Shown: positions 26,951-34,937, counted from the stretch's first letter. The stretch is 46,405 nt of DNA from Candidatus Moraniibacteriota bacterium (GCA_014729445.1 WJJX01000108.1:1-46405); one strand, 5' to 3'. The notes: generated from the letters alone by a model not told the origin. Made by a program: numbers and translations.

Positions 26951-27547
26951 TTAAAAAAACCGCTTTTTGATTATCTCCCAAATTTCATTTTTAACTTCAT
27001 CTATTGCTTGATTAGCATTAATAATGTACCAATCATATTTAAGCGCCAATTGCTTATGCGTCTCTTGAGCTCTTTTTAAAAGCTCGTTATCCCTGTCTAA
27101 TTTACTATGCTCCTGAGGCGATCGTTCAAACATTTCTCCGTCAAAAAAGACTGCCAAATCTTCATTACGGCTCGATTGATATAAATGCTCCATAATTTCC
27201 GGCTCCACTCCCATAGCGATTCCCCAAGCAGCCGCTGATCCAAAATAACTTTCGCAGACAATAAAAATTCCCTGATCCAGCTTCTTTTCCAGTTCAATGG
27301 TTTTTTGATTCTGATTAATAAAATTCAACAATTGAAACTCTCGATTGGATAAATTATACTTATCCTGATCCCTTAAAAAATTCATAATCAGACTTCCGGT
27401 CGGCTCCAGGCCGTAAACCGGAAATTTAATCGACTCCGCTTGATAACCTTTATCGCTTAATTTTTTGACCAGCAACTCGGCCTGAGTGGAACGACCCAAA
27501 TTATTAATCCCATAAAAAGCGATCAATTTTCCTTTTTTGTTTTGCAT
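26951..27547 (-). CDS. Thymidylate kinase-like P-loop protein with altered Walker A
   Basis: A 198-residue homologue of dTMP kinase. The P-loop reads GINNLGRSTQ: the Walker A lysine is Arg19. The DR(Y/W) phosphoacceptor motif of Tmk (Asp-Arg-Tyr) reads CESYFGSAAAW here, so that arginine is also lost. The rest keeps the family layout, including FPVYGLEPTG after the second strand and a lid-like region near 130-155. Activity as a normal kinase is doubtful; it may bind a nucleotide, pair with the canonical Tmk (31538-32233) or use another substrate. It lies between the ParB-like gene and glyA. Confidence 0.75.
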   Translation of the reverse strand: MQNKKGKLIAFYGINNLGRSTQAELLVKKLSDKGYQAESIKFPVYGLEPTGSLIMNFLRDQDKYNLSNREFQLLNFINQNQKTIELEKKLDQGIFIVCESYFGSAAAWGIAMGVEPEIMEHLYQSSRNEDLAVFFDGEMFERSPQEHSKLDRDNELLKRAQETHKQLALKYDWYIINANQAIDEVKNEIWEIIKKRFF

Positions 27548-27633
27548 TTTATTTTATTATTGATAATTAATTCGCAAGGCTTCCATTAAAGCAGCAGGAC
27601 CCGCGAACCTTACAGAAGCTATTTATCACGTTT

Positions 27634-28326
27634 CTAGGCACTGCGAGCTACGCTGACATTCTCAAACTGGCTATTAAAATCCTTATAATACGCCTTGTAA
27701 TTTTCCTCTCTGGTCCATTTTTTAATATAACCCTCGGGCAAAGGCAAAGCCGGAAATCTGTCTAATTTATCCCAGTCATCGCCTTTATACATCGGATAAT
27801 TATAATAGGGATATTGTTTGGGAATACCTCGAATAAAAGCCACTTGCGGAATTTTCCAGCAGGTTCTGGCGTAATAAGCCCGATGCATTCCGTCGCAAAT
27901 TAAATTTGCCACCTTGCCATTGGCTTCAATACTCTCTTCCACAATTACCGGCAAAAAATCTCTGGGCTCCTTTTCGTCTTTAAGCCAAAATCTAACAAAA
28001 CCGTTTAAATTAAAAATATCGACTTTATATTTTCTCATTTCCCAATCCAAATTGGCGATATCCATCAAATTCTGCTCGATAATATACTTTTGCGGGCAAT
28101 ATAACTCTGTAGTATCCAGGTTCTCCAAAGTAACCACCGCATCTTTATAAGGCTGAATCTTAGACGCTTTTAACATTCTGACCGCCTTAAGCCGCTTTAT
28201 TAATTCCTTTTCACCAAATCTTTTAATTTTAATTATTTTCATATTTTTAGAATAAACATTAATTGCCTTATCAAGTTCCTCTAAAGCGACGCGATAAAAA
28301 AAATCATAAATATTTCTCCAAATCAT
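27634..28326 (-). CDS. ParB/Srx-fold DGMHR protein, unknown
   Basis: A 230-residue protein with LICDGMHRAYYAR at 143-155, followed by PQVAFIRGI. The DG-x-HR motif and strand that follows are the nucleotide-binding signature of the ParB/sulfiredoxin fold, which includes ParB CTPases, free-serine kinase and small nucleases. No ParB helix-turn-helix domain is present, so it is not a partition protein. The C-terminal 60 residues are Tyr/Trp/Pro-rich. The start is uncertain: the one given overlaps the HAD gene by 23 bp; Met29 (28242) is the alternative. Its setting suggests a nucleotide substrate. Fold call is moderate, function unknown. Confidence 0.6.
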   Translation of the reverse strand: MIWRNIYDFFYRVALEELDKAINVYSKNMKIIKIKRFGEKELIKRLKAVRMLKASKIQPYKDAVVTLENLDTTELYCPQKYIIEQNLMDIANLDWEMRKYKVDIFNLNGFVRFWLKDEKEPRDFLPVIVEESIEANGKVANLICDGMHRAYYARTCWKIPQVAFIRGIPKQYPYYNYPMYKGDDWDKLDRFPALPLPEGYIKKWTREENYKAYYKDFNSQFENVSVARSA

Positions 28327-28948
28327 AAATTGTCGAAATATTCAAATCAGCGTGCTTTGATTTGTTCCAAACAATCACTGTCTGCATTCCCACTCTTTTA
28401 GCGGGAATAATATCCGCTTTTTCCTTATCTCCCACGTAAACATGTTCAATCGGCTTTCCTTTGGTCAATTTCAACATGGCATTATAAGCTCGGCCTTTGG
28501 TTTTACTCATTTTCCGATCTCCGCCAAAAATTCTAAATTCAAAATCGCTTTCAGGATCGAAGCCGATTTTTTTCAATTTCCGATAACTGCTTTCTTTGGC
28601 TGAAGTGGTAATCAAAAAAATGGTGTATTTCTCTTTTAAATAACGAACCATATTCACCAATTCTAAATCCGGCCTCAAAAACTTGTAAACTTCCACTTTG
28701 TTGGAAATATTGGCCGAAAATTGCTCGGCCTTGTCTATTCCTAAAAATCTAAAAGTATCGCTGCCGCTTCCAAAAATCTTATAATTTTTTTCAAAACGCT
28801 CTTCAGCTTCTTCGTAGCTAAGCTTTAACTCTTTACTCAAATCCTTATAAATAGTGTCTCGATAACATTTTTGAATTTCCTCGGTATCCTTATACAAAGT
28901 CTGATCCAAATCGAAACCCACAAATTTTATTTTTTCCTTTCTAAGCAT
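28304..28948 (-). CDS. HAD-family phosphatase (pyrimidine 5'-nucleotidase-like)
   Basis: A 214-residue haloacid-dehalogenase hydrolase. Motif I is FDLDQTLYK (nucleophile Asp13, acid Asp15), motif II is LITTSAKES, the motif III lysine lies in MSKTKGRAYN, and motif IV is YVGDKEKADI. An alpha-helical cap of about 75 residues follows motif I, the subfamily I layout. The DLDQTLY start and helical cap resemble pyrimidine 5'-nucleotidases, which fits a deoxypyrimidine neighbourhood, for example removing unwanted dNMPs; that specificity is inference. It lies 10 bp after the Dcd-like gene. Confidence 0.8.
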   Translation of the reverse strand: MLRKEKIKFVGFDLDQTLYKDTEEIQKCYRDTIYKDLSKELKLSYEEAEERFEKNYKIFGSGSDTFRFLGIDKAEQFSANISNKVEVYKFLRPDLELVNMVRYLKEKYTIFLITTSAKESSYRKLKKIGFDPESDFEFRIFGGDRKMSKTKGRAYNAMLKLTKGKPIEHVYVGDKEKADIIPAKRVGMQTVIVWNKSKHADLNISTIYDLEKYL

Positions 28949-28957
28949 AGATTTTTT

Positions 28958-29494
28958 TTAAACCTGAGCCTCCAAATCATCCGCCGAAACGCGACCGCCT
29001 TTCCACTGGCCTCTACTCAAGCTGCTTTTGCCTTTAATTTCACTAAAAACAATAAAAGCGACTCTGGCTCCCAACTCAAATTTAAATTTCGCCGGCCCGA
29101 CATTTTTTAAGCCAAAAGTTAATTTGCCGTAATAACCGGGCGAGACCTTGCCGCTCATTAACATAACTCCGCTTCTAAAAAGCGTGCTTCTGGCAAAAAT
29201 CCGGGCAAAAGTTTGTTTGTCAATATTCACTTCTTCAATCGTTCTAATCAAGACAAAATCATCCGGATTCAAAATATAAAAACGGTCGCCTTCTTTTCTG
29301 GAAGCCGCAAGTTCGCTCATCGGCGTTTTCCTTTCTTCCAGGCCCAAAAAACCGCCCCCGGCAATCTGATAGACTTCATCCACTCTAAGATCAAAACCCG
29401 GCCCCTCCGGTTTTTCAAGTTCCCGTTCGCTTAAATTTTTAACCAATTCCTTTTCTTTAACTTTTTTCAAAATTTCATCGCCGCCTAAAATCAT
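28958..29494 (-). CDS. dCTP deaminase/dUTPase-fold protein with altered active site
   Basis: A 178-residue trimeric-dUTPase-fold protein. The dCTP deaminase-type segment FARSTLFRSGV (100-110) keeps the phosphate-binding Arg102-Ser103 and Arg107. In Dcd the next motif reads (I)DPGWSG...LEF, with a catalytic Glu; here it reads VSPGYYGKLTFGLKN (117-131), so Asp is Ser118 and the Glu position is Gly128 by my hand alignment. It may be a divergent Dcd/Dut subfamily with another catalytic arrangement, or a nucleotide-binding regulator. It begins about 20 nt after a terminator-like hairpin. Confidence 0.72.
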   Translation of the reverse strand: MILGGDEILKKVKEKELVKNLSERELEKPEGPGFDLRVDEVYQIAGGGFLGLEERKTPMSELAASRKEGDRFYILNPDDFVLIRTIEEVNIDKQTFARIFARSTLFRSGVMLMSGKVSPGYYGKLTFGLKNVGPAKFKFELGARVAFIVFSEIKGKSSLSRGQWKGGRVSADDLEAQV

Positions 29495-29515
29495 TTTTGT
29501 TTAATTTATTTGTTT

Positions 29516-29571
29516 AAAAAAAGCCAAAACAGAAATCCACGCGCCGTATTAATTTTAATTATTTTTTGGCT
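29516..29571 (-). terminator. Terminator or attenuator between thyX-A and the dcd-like gene
   Basis: On the minus strand AGCCAAAA (29571-29564) and TTTTGGCT (29529-29522) are perfect 8-bp arms around a 34-nt loop, followed directly by seven T (29522-29516). The loop is longer than usual. It sits 137-192 bp past the thyX-A stop but only about 20 nt ahead of the dcd-like ATG, so it may end the upstream transcript or attenuate the downstream one. Confidence 0.5.
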
Positions 29572-29707
29572 CCTTAAAGAACAATCTTGAGCCTAAAGCA
29601 AACTCTCCCATTTTAGGATAAATTAATTTTTCAGGTTTCTTTCCTTTCTCTTTAAATTAGCAAATTAATTAAATTTTTCAAATTTTTTAACAAAAAAAAC
29701 CTAGAAA

Positions 29708-31321
29708 TTAACCTTTATTGATTTTTCCTAACCTCTCTTTGAATCCTTTCTCCAGATCTTCCTTCATCTCGGCATGAAATTTGCTATCATATCCATCGAC
29801 AAAACCCAAGATAAACCCGCAAGTCTCCTCTTCCGGACAAAAGCCGGCATTAACACATTTAGGCTGAATCAAATAACTTAATTCTTTTAAACCCTTATAA
29901 TCTAAAATTTCTTTTAATTGACGAATCTCTTCTTTGGTTTGTCTAAAGATCTGCTCGTCGGCGGTTGGGCAACTTCTTAATTGATAATATCCGTCAACCA
30001 AATTATATAAATTATATTCCTGAACCATATCGATTCTAATCGCCCTTGGAATCACAAAAACGGCATCCTTTTCTTTGATTCCCAACTTCAGTAAATCATT
30101 GTAAGCCTTCATCGAAGTAAACAAAGCCCTCATATACAATTTTAATGTCTTTTCCTTAAGTCTTAATTTGGACGGAATGGCAAAGACTTTATCGATCTCA
30201 TCCAGAGCATCTTCACTCAATCTTGCTTTCTTGTTGAAATCTTTTTCATGTTTTTTAATCACCGACCAGGCTCTATCAATACAATAATAAATCGATTCCG
30301 TGGTAACGGGAGCGGTTCTATGTCTTTTTTTATCCCGCCAGACCCGCCAACTGACATTTGAAAGGGTTTTCACATTAACCGCATTCTGATAATCTCTAAC
30401 CAATTTTCTCTTTAAATCAAGCAGCTTTCTCCAGTTTTTCCTCAATTTTTCCTTCTCTAAAAACAACTCTTCTTGATATTTTTTAATTTCATTAACCCTT
30501 TCTTTGAAGCCCCGACCCAACAAAGCATCAACATTAAAAACCCTGACTTCGTCCTCTTCGGTTCCAAAATCGGCTTTAATATCGCGCACCAAATGATTTC
30601 TTTTGGGATCTTTAAACAAATTGGGATAGGGATAGGTGTTTTTAGGCGCCGCATCTCTGGTGGCAAAAAGCAAATCAATCCCCAGTCCTCTCATTTCCTT
30701 CTCGATCGCTTTTAAAAGAATGCCCCCCTCTTCAGGCATCCATTTTTTTTCCAGTTCATATTCTCTGGCAAAAGTAGCCAGACTTTCGGCCGGAAGGGTG
30801 ATTATCCCTGTTCCATAAGTTCCGTAATGCAGAATCTTTCCAGCTTCATCCTTAATCACTCCCAGCTTCAATAAATCGTTAAAAACCTTGATATTCAAAT
30901 TAGAGGCTTTTTCATAAAGTTCTTTGGCCTCAAAATTCTTAAAAATGGCGGCCGGACAAACATTATGCGCTTTACTCACTTCAGCGCGTCTGCCTGAATG
31001 CATCAAAGCAGAGCTATGGGTTATTCCGGTCAACATAGAACCAAGCATTTTACTGGCCTCAAAACTAAAACAAAAAACCGGCATTGTCGCCATCGAGGCA
31101 TGACCTCTAAGCGAAGATTTTCGAAGAATCAATTTTACCTTTTTAGTTATATCCTGATGTTTCCTTTGAGCTTCATCTATCAAATCCTCCACCGAATCTC
31201 CTTTAAAGGTTAACAAACCGGAGAAAGCGGCTATTTCCTGAGGGCTTAAATTCAAATTTCTAGTTTTATACTGCGGAATTATACCCAAAAACTTAATTTT
31301 CATATCTGTAGTATTTCTCAT
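29708..31321 (-). CDS. thyX: Double-length flavin-dependent thymidylate synthase homologue (ThyX-A)
   Basis: ThyX methylates dUMP to dTMP with methylene-tetrahydrofolate and FAD; normal subunits are about 220-250 residues and form tetramers. This protein is 537 residues. Its second half carries the exact RHRx7S signature, RHRTAPVTTES (333-343), and a ThyX-type end, LVDGYYQLRSCPTADEQIF. The first half has related but degenerate elements: LRGHASMATMPVF (71-83), then ITHSSALMHSGRRAE (100-114). It looks like a fused pair of ThyX domains with one canonical dUMP site. The C-terminal CVNAGFCPEEETC holds three cysteines, possibly a metal or redox site. It has its own promoter. Confidence 0.8.
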   Translation of the reverse strand: MRNTTDMKIKFLGIIPQYKTRNLNLSPQEIAAFSGLLTFKGDSVEDLIDEAQRKHQDITKKVKLILRKSSLRGHASMATMPVFCFSFEASKMLGSMLTGITHSSALMHSGRRAEVSKAHNVCPAAIFKNFEAKELYEKASNLNIKVFNDLLKLGVIKDEAGKILHYGTYGTGIITLPAESLATFAREYELEKKWMPEEGGILLKAIEKEMRGLGIDLLFATRDAAPKNTYPYPNLFKDPKRNHLVRDIKADFGTEEDEVRVFNVDALLGRGFKERVNEIKKYQEELFLEKEKLRKNWRKLLDLKRKLVRDYQNAVNVKTLSNVSWRVWRDKKRHRTAPVTTESIYYCIDRAWSVIKKHEKDFNKKARLSEDALDEIDKVFAIPSKLRLKEKTLKLYMRALFTSMKAYNDLLKLGIKEKDAVFVIPRAIRIDMVQEYNLYNLVDGYYQLRSCPTADEQIFRQTKEEIRQLKEILDYKGLKELSYLIQPKCVNAGFCPEEETCGFILGFVDGYDSKFHAEMKEDLEKGFKERLGKINKG

Positions 31322-31435
31322 AACTTTTATTTTATTATTTAAAATTTAGAGTGAATTCGGTTGAATTATTGCCAAGGCAGGGGATAGCTAAAAATCTTAT
31401 TAAAAAAATCAACTACAAATTCTCTTAAACATTTG

Positions 31436-31464
31436 ATTTTATATAAAAATCAAAAATTTGTCAC
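31436..31464 (-). promoter_or_regulatory. Promoter of thyX-A
   Basis: On the minus strand: -35 GTGACA (31464-31459), a 17-nt spacer, -10 TAAAAT (31441-31436), each one base off consensus. Predicted start is near 31429, a leader of about 108 nt. It lies in the 216-bp gap between tmk and thyX-A, where I see nothing else beyond AT-rich DNA. Confidence 0.5.
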
Positions 31465-31537
31465 ACCGACTGACAATACCACAAACAAGGGATATCTGTT
31501 TTTTAATTTATTTTTAATTTAAAATAGAGATCTAATG

Positions 31538-32233
31538 TCAATAAGAATTTACTTCTGTCAATCCGACCGCTTCCCAAATCATCTGCGCAATCTCCTTTTT
31601 CGAAAGAATCTTTCCATTTTTCACACAATCAATCCTCTGCACCGCTCCCGATTTTACTAAATCCTCGGCGCTTTTTTTTGCATTATTCAGATGAGAGGCA
31701 CTCTCTTCATAAACGTCTTTTTTTCCACCCAGATACTGCTTTTTTTCGGTTTTATTGCCGGCCAATTTTCTCGCGATATCCAAAGAGACATCCAAATAAA
31801 TAATCAAATCCGGTTTGGGAATCTTAAACACCTCATACTCCATTTTTTCAAGCCATTTTAGATATTTTAATCTCTCTTTTTTGCCTTTTAACTTACCTCC
31901 CTGATGAATAAAATTGGAGCTAACATATCTATCCGACAAAACAATATAACCCTGCTTGATCCATTTCAAAATTTCCCCGCTTGATTCAAAACGGTCACAA
32001 GCGTAGAGAACCGACGTTACATAAGGATCCAAAGTCAAAAAATCTCCATGCTCGCCTTTTAAACATTCTCCGATTAATTTTCCAAAAAAATTATCATAAT
32101 ATCTTGGAAAATCGATTTTTTTCACCTTTCGTCCCTCTTTCTTTAATCGATCGAAAAGCATTTCGGTTTGTGTCGCCTTCCCGCTGCCGTCGATTCCTTC
32201 AATAATAACAAATTTTCCGGCTTTGTTTCGCAT
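31538..32233 (-). CDS. tmk: Thymidylate kinase
   Basis: Converts dTMP to dTDP, 231 residues. The P-loop is EGIDGSGKATQ with Lys19 intact; the family DRY motif is in LSDRYVSSNFIHQGG; and a lid with basic residues lies in KTEKKQYLGGKKDVYE (about 165-185). This is the canonical member of the two Tmk-like proteins in the cluster. It follows the dCMP deaminase gene by 5 bp, so dCMP deamination and dTMP phosphorylation are co-expressed. Confidence 0.93.
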   Translation of the reverse strand: MRNKAGKFVIIEGIDGSGKATQTEMLFDRLKKEGRKVKKIDFPRYYDNFFGKLIGECLKGEHGDFLTLDPYVTSVLYACDRFESSGEILKWIKQGYIVLSDRYVSSNFIHQGGKLKGKKERLKYLKWLEKMEYEVFKIPKPDLIIYLDVSLDIARKLAGNKTEKKQYLGGKKDVYEESASHLNNAKKSAEDLVKSGAVQRIDCVKNGKILSKKEIAQMIWEAVGLTEVNSY

Positions 32234-32238
32234 AAATT

Positions 32239-32721
32239 CTAATTAAAAACCACCTTCATAACCTCAACCTCGCTCTGCCCGAAATAACTCCAGGCCACCT
32301 CGTCTCCATCATAATCTTTTAAATAAAGAACTCTTTTGATTTTAGAATTAATAATAGATTTGGTGCACATCGCGCAGGGCCGATAGGTTACATATAAATC
32401 GGATCCGGAAATATTAACCCCCAAAGAGGCGGCATTCGAAATCGCGTTTAATTCGGCGTGACTTCCCCGGCAGAGACCCTGATGTTTCAAAACTTTAATG
32501 CCCACCTTTTTGGCGCAGCCCACCTCAAAACAATGCTCCAATCCTTTTGGAGGACCATTATAGCCCATACCCAAAAGTTGATTTTCTCTCACCAAAACCG
32601 CTCCCACCTGATAATGCAAACAAACCGACCTGGTCTTTATCTGATCGGTTAGATTAAACCAAAACTCCTCCCATTTAGGTCTTTTGATTCCCTTTTTTAT
32701 CCTCCAAACTTTATTTTTCAT
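32239..32721 (-). CDS. dCMP deaminase (ComEB-type cytidine deaminase fold)
   Basis: A 160-residue zinc deaminase that makes dUMP from dCMP, the substrate for ThyX. The zinc/catalytic motif is HAELNAI (catalytic Glu in HAE) with the second half PCAMCTKSIINS. The extra segment between the N-terminal VGAVLV and HAE, containing GLEHCFEVGC, matches deoxycytidylate deaminases of the ComEB group. It lies between thyX-B and tmk in a compact run. Confidence 0.9.
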   Translation of the reverse strand: MKNKVWRIKKGIKRPKWEEFWFNLTDQIKTRSVCLHYQVGAVLVRENQLLGMGYNGPPKGLEHCFEVGCAKKVGIKVLKHQGLCRGSHAELNAISNAASLGVNISGSDLYVTYRPCAMCTKSIINSKIKRVLYLKDYDGDEVAWSYFGQSEVEVMKVVFN

Positions 32722-32792
32722 ATTTTTATTTATCGATTAAGAACTCTCCTTTGCAGGGTGCCTGTTTGAATTAATAAGCCCGTCATTCATCT

Positions 32793-34178
32793 CTACACCA
32801 ATCTTTTCACAAAATAATTCTCTTCCTGCCTGTTAATCAAATCTCTCCCGCAATAAAGAGGACCTCTCCAGCACTTTCCCTTTCTGTAGCAGGGAGGCTC
32901 AAAAAATTTAACAAGTTCCGTATCCCCCAGTCTTTCTTTAATCTCGGACCTGAGCTGACGGCTCAATTCATAGATATCCCTGGTATTATGCCAGCATAAA
33001 CGACCGGCCTGTTCATGACAAATCGAATTTAAGGAGGATTTTTTAGTATATTCAACCATAGCTCCCAAAGGCGCCAACACCGTGGCCAAAGTTTTATCCA
33101 TATTTTTATAGATAGATCTCCATTGCACCAAAATTTTTCGAGCATCTTTAGCCAAACCCAATGCCTTGGCGATAACCGATAGATAAATATCTCCGGTAAA
33201 AACCGGACGGCTTCTTCTGATAGTTCTATATCTCTGATCCTGACTCATAGTCGCAATCGGCAAATTCACCTTCACAACCAAATCCTTCAAGTTGTTATTC
33301 ATAAAAATCGGCAGATAATGAAGTTTGTCTATCTCATACATCGCGTTTTCCCGAGGGACAATAAAGGAAGCGGCATTTTTTAAAAACTTCAAATCATAAT
33401 TCATAAGTTTCAACTTAAGTTCGAAATCAACCGCTCCTTCTTTCTTTTCTTTCATTTTCGGATACCAAAAATTTTTCTTCCTTTTTTTGGCTTTAAATAA
33501 AAAACTTAAGTCAGGATATTTATTAATAACTTGAGCCGCCATGGAATCCAAAAGAAAGCGCATAACCGGATTCCAGCTTGATTCATACAAAGCGGCCAAA
33601 CTCAACAGATTAATCGAATAAACCAAATTAGTGGGAAATATAGAAGGGATAAAAATCCGCAACTGTTCCTGGGCAATTTTTTCGCTTCTATCTTCAATGA
33701 ACTGATCGCTGGCATAAGGTCTTTCTTTCTTCAATAATTCCTGAGCCATATTTTGAGCCTTGGGCAAATTTAATTGGTAAGTTTCATGGCTCTTTTTTAC
33801 ATAATCTATAACGGCTTTAATTTCCGACTTTTTCAAGGCCCAAAAACCTTTAATGTAATCCTCGATAAAATCTATATCCTCTTCATTATAAAATCTAAGC
33901 CCGAAACTGCCGCTCTTTTGATCGCTATTATAAAAAGGATTCACCAAGTGCAAACCAAAAATGACGTCTCCAATGCTTACGTTTTTGATTTGAAAATTTA
34001 AATTAAAATGAGAAAACGGCGTATGATGCCCGGTATTAAACAATTTTTCCTCAATGTCTATCTCTTTACCAGCCTCACTTTTACTGTTTCCATAACACTC
34101 TTTATAAACGTTAAAAAGCAGTTTTTGAGGATCAAGCTTTGTATGAGAAATCAATTTGATTTGGATAGTCTTTTTCAT
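32793..34178 (-). CDS. Divergent double-length ThyX homologue (ThyX-B)
   Basis: A 461-residue protein that looks like two ThyX-type halves. The first half has GHHTPFSHF (50-58), equal to the GHxSxxEH segment of ThyX, then VSIGDVIFGLHLVNPFYNSDQKSGSF, where the RHR of the signature is lost but the QxSG part remains. The second half has RYRTIRRSRPVFTGDIY (about 312-328), where RHR reads RSR, and the C-terminal HEQAGRLCWHNTRDIYELSR segment typical of ThyX. Neither half has an exact RHRx7S. A C-terminal cysteine group (CYRKGKC...YCG) recalls the end of ThyX-A. It may act with ThyX-A, have another substrate, or be a regulator. Confidence 0.7.
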   Translation of the reverse strand: MKKTIQIKLISHTKLDPQKLLFNVYKECYGNSKSEAGKEIDIEEKLFNTGHHTPFSHFNLNFQIKNVSIGDVIFGLHLVNPFYNSDQKSGSFGLRFYNEEDIDFIEDYIKGFWALKKSEIKAVIDYVKKSHETYQLNLPKAQNMAQELLKKERPYASDQFIEDRSEKIAQEQLRIFIPSIFPTNLVYSINLLSLAALYESSWNPVMRFLLDSMAAQVINKYPDLSFLFKAKKRKKNFWYPKMKEKKEGAVDFELKLKLMNYDLKFLKNAASFIVPRENAMYEIDKLHYLPIFMNNNLKDLVVKVNLPIATMSQDQRYRTIRRSRPVFTGDIYLSVIAKALGLAKDARKILVQWRSIYKNMDKTLATVLAPLGAMVEYTKKSSLNSICHEQAGRLCWHNTRDIYELSRQLRSEIKERLGDTELVKFFEPPCYRKGKCWRGPLYCGRDLINRQEENYFVKRLV

Positions 34179-34192
34179 TTTTATTTACCGCT

Positions 34193-34228
34193 ATTTTCAA
34201 AACCGAATCGAATTTTACTTTTGAAAAT
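34193..34228. repeat. 10-bp perfect inverted repeat after rplA
   Basis: ATTTTCAAAA (34193-34202) and TTTTGAAAAT (34219-34228) are perfect arms around a 16-nt loop, beginning right at the rplA stop. It is all A/T apart from one C/G pair per arm, and no T-run follows on the minus strand, so it would be a weak terminator at most; it may protect the rplA mRNA end. Confidence 0.4.
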
Positions 34229-34906
34229 CTAGTCTTTTATTTTAATACTTGGCCCCATTGTGGAAGTAAGATAGAGCCTTTTGATCATTTTCCCCTTCAC
34301 TTTTTGAGGTCTGTTTTTTTCCAGCTTTTCGATAAAATCCTTGTAATTTTCCAACAATTTCTTTTTTCCAAAGGAAAATTTGCCGAGAGCTTGATGAATA
34401 ACTCCAGTTGGGTCGTTTTTAACCGTGACCATTCCTTTTTTTAACAGTTCCACCGTATCTTTGATCTCTTTGGTTACCGTATTATTTTTGGGGCTGGGCA
34501 TTAATCCTTTTGGACCTAATATTTTGGCTATTTTAGCTAATTTAGGCATCATCGACGGATCGGCAATCACTATGTCAAAATCAAGCTTTCTCTTTTTATT
34601 TTTAATTCTTTCAATATCCGCTTCACCCAAAATCACATCCGCGCCGGAAGCTTCCGCCTCTTTGGCTTTAGTGCCTTCGGCAAAAACCGCGACTTTCACT
34701 TTTTTTCCTGTTCCATGGGGCAAATTCAAAGAAAATTTAAAATTCTGCTCCGACTTTTTAGGATCGATATTTAAGTTAACATGGACCTCTAATGTCTCAT
34801 CAAACTTAACCTTGTTCATGGCAAGTAAAAAATCGAGAGCCTGACTGACGTCTTTTATTTCTTCCAATTTAGCTTCATTGTTTCGATAACGCTTACTTCT
34901 TTTCAT
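34229..34906 (-). CDS. rplA: 50S ribosomal protein L1 (uL1)
   Basis: Component of the L1 stalk, 225 residues, normal length. Landmarks are the domain II segment LGPKGLMPSPKNNTVTKE and the final STMGPSIKI, both near-universal in bacterial uL1. L1 often represses its own operon by binding the rplK leader mRNA. Presence of uL1 excludes the CPR groups reported to have lost it. It follows rplK by 31 bp. Confidence 0.97.
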   Translation of the reverse strand: MKRSKRYRNNEAKLEEIKDVSQALDFLLAMNKVKFDETLEVHVNLNIDPKKSEQNFKFSLNLPHGTGKKVKVAVFAEGTKAKEAEASGADVILGEADIERIKNKKRKLDFDIVIADPSMMPKLAKIAKILGPKGLMPSPKNNTVTKEIKDTVELLKKGMVTVKNDPTGVIHQALGKFSFGKKKLLENYKDFIEKLEKNRPQKVKGKMIKRLYLTSTMGPSIKIKD

Positions 34907-34937
34907 CTTATATAATTTTTTAAGTATTATTCTGAAT

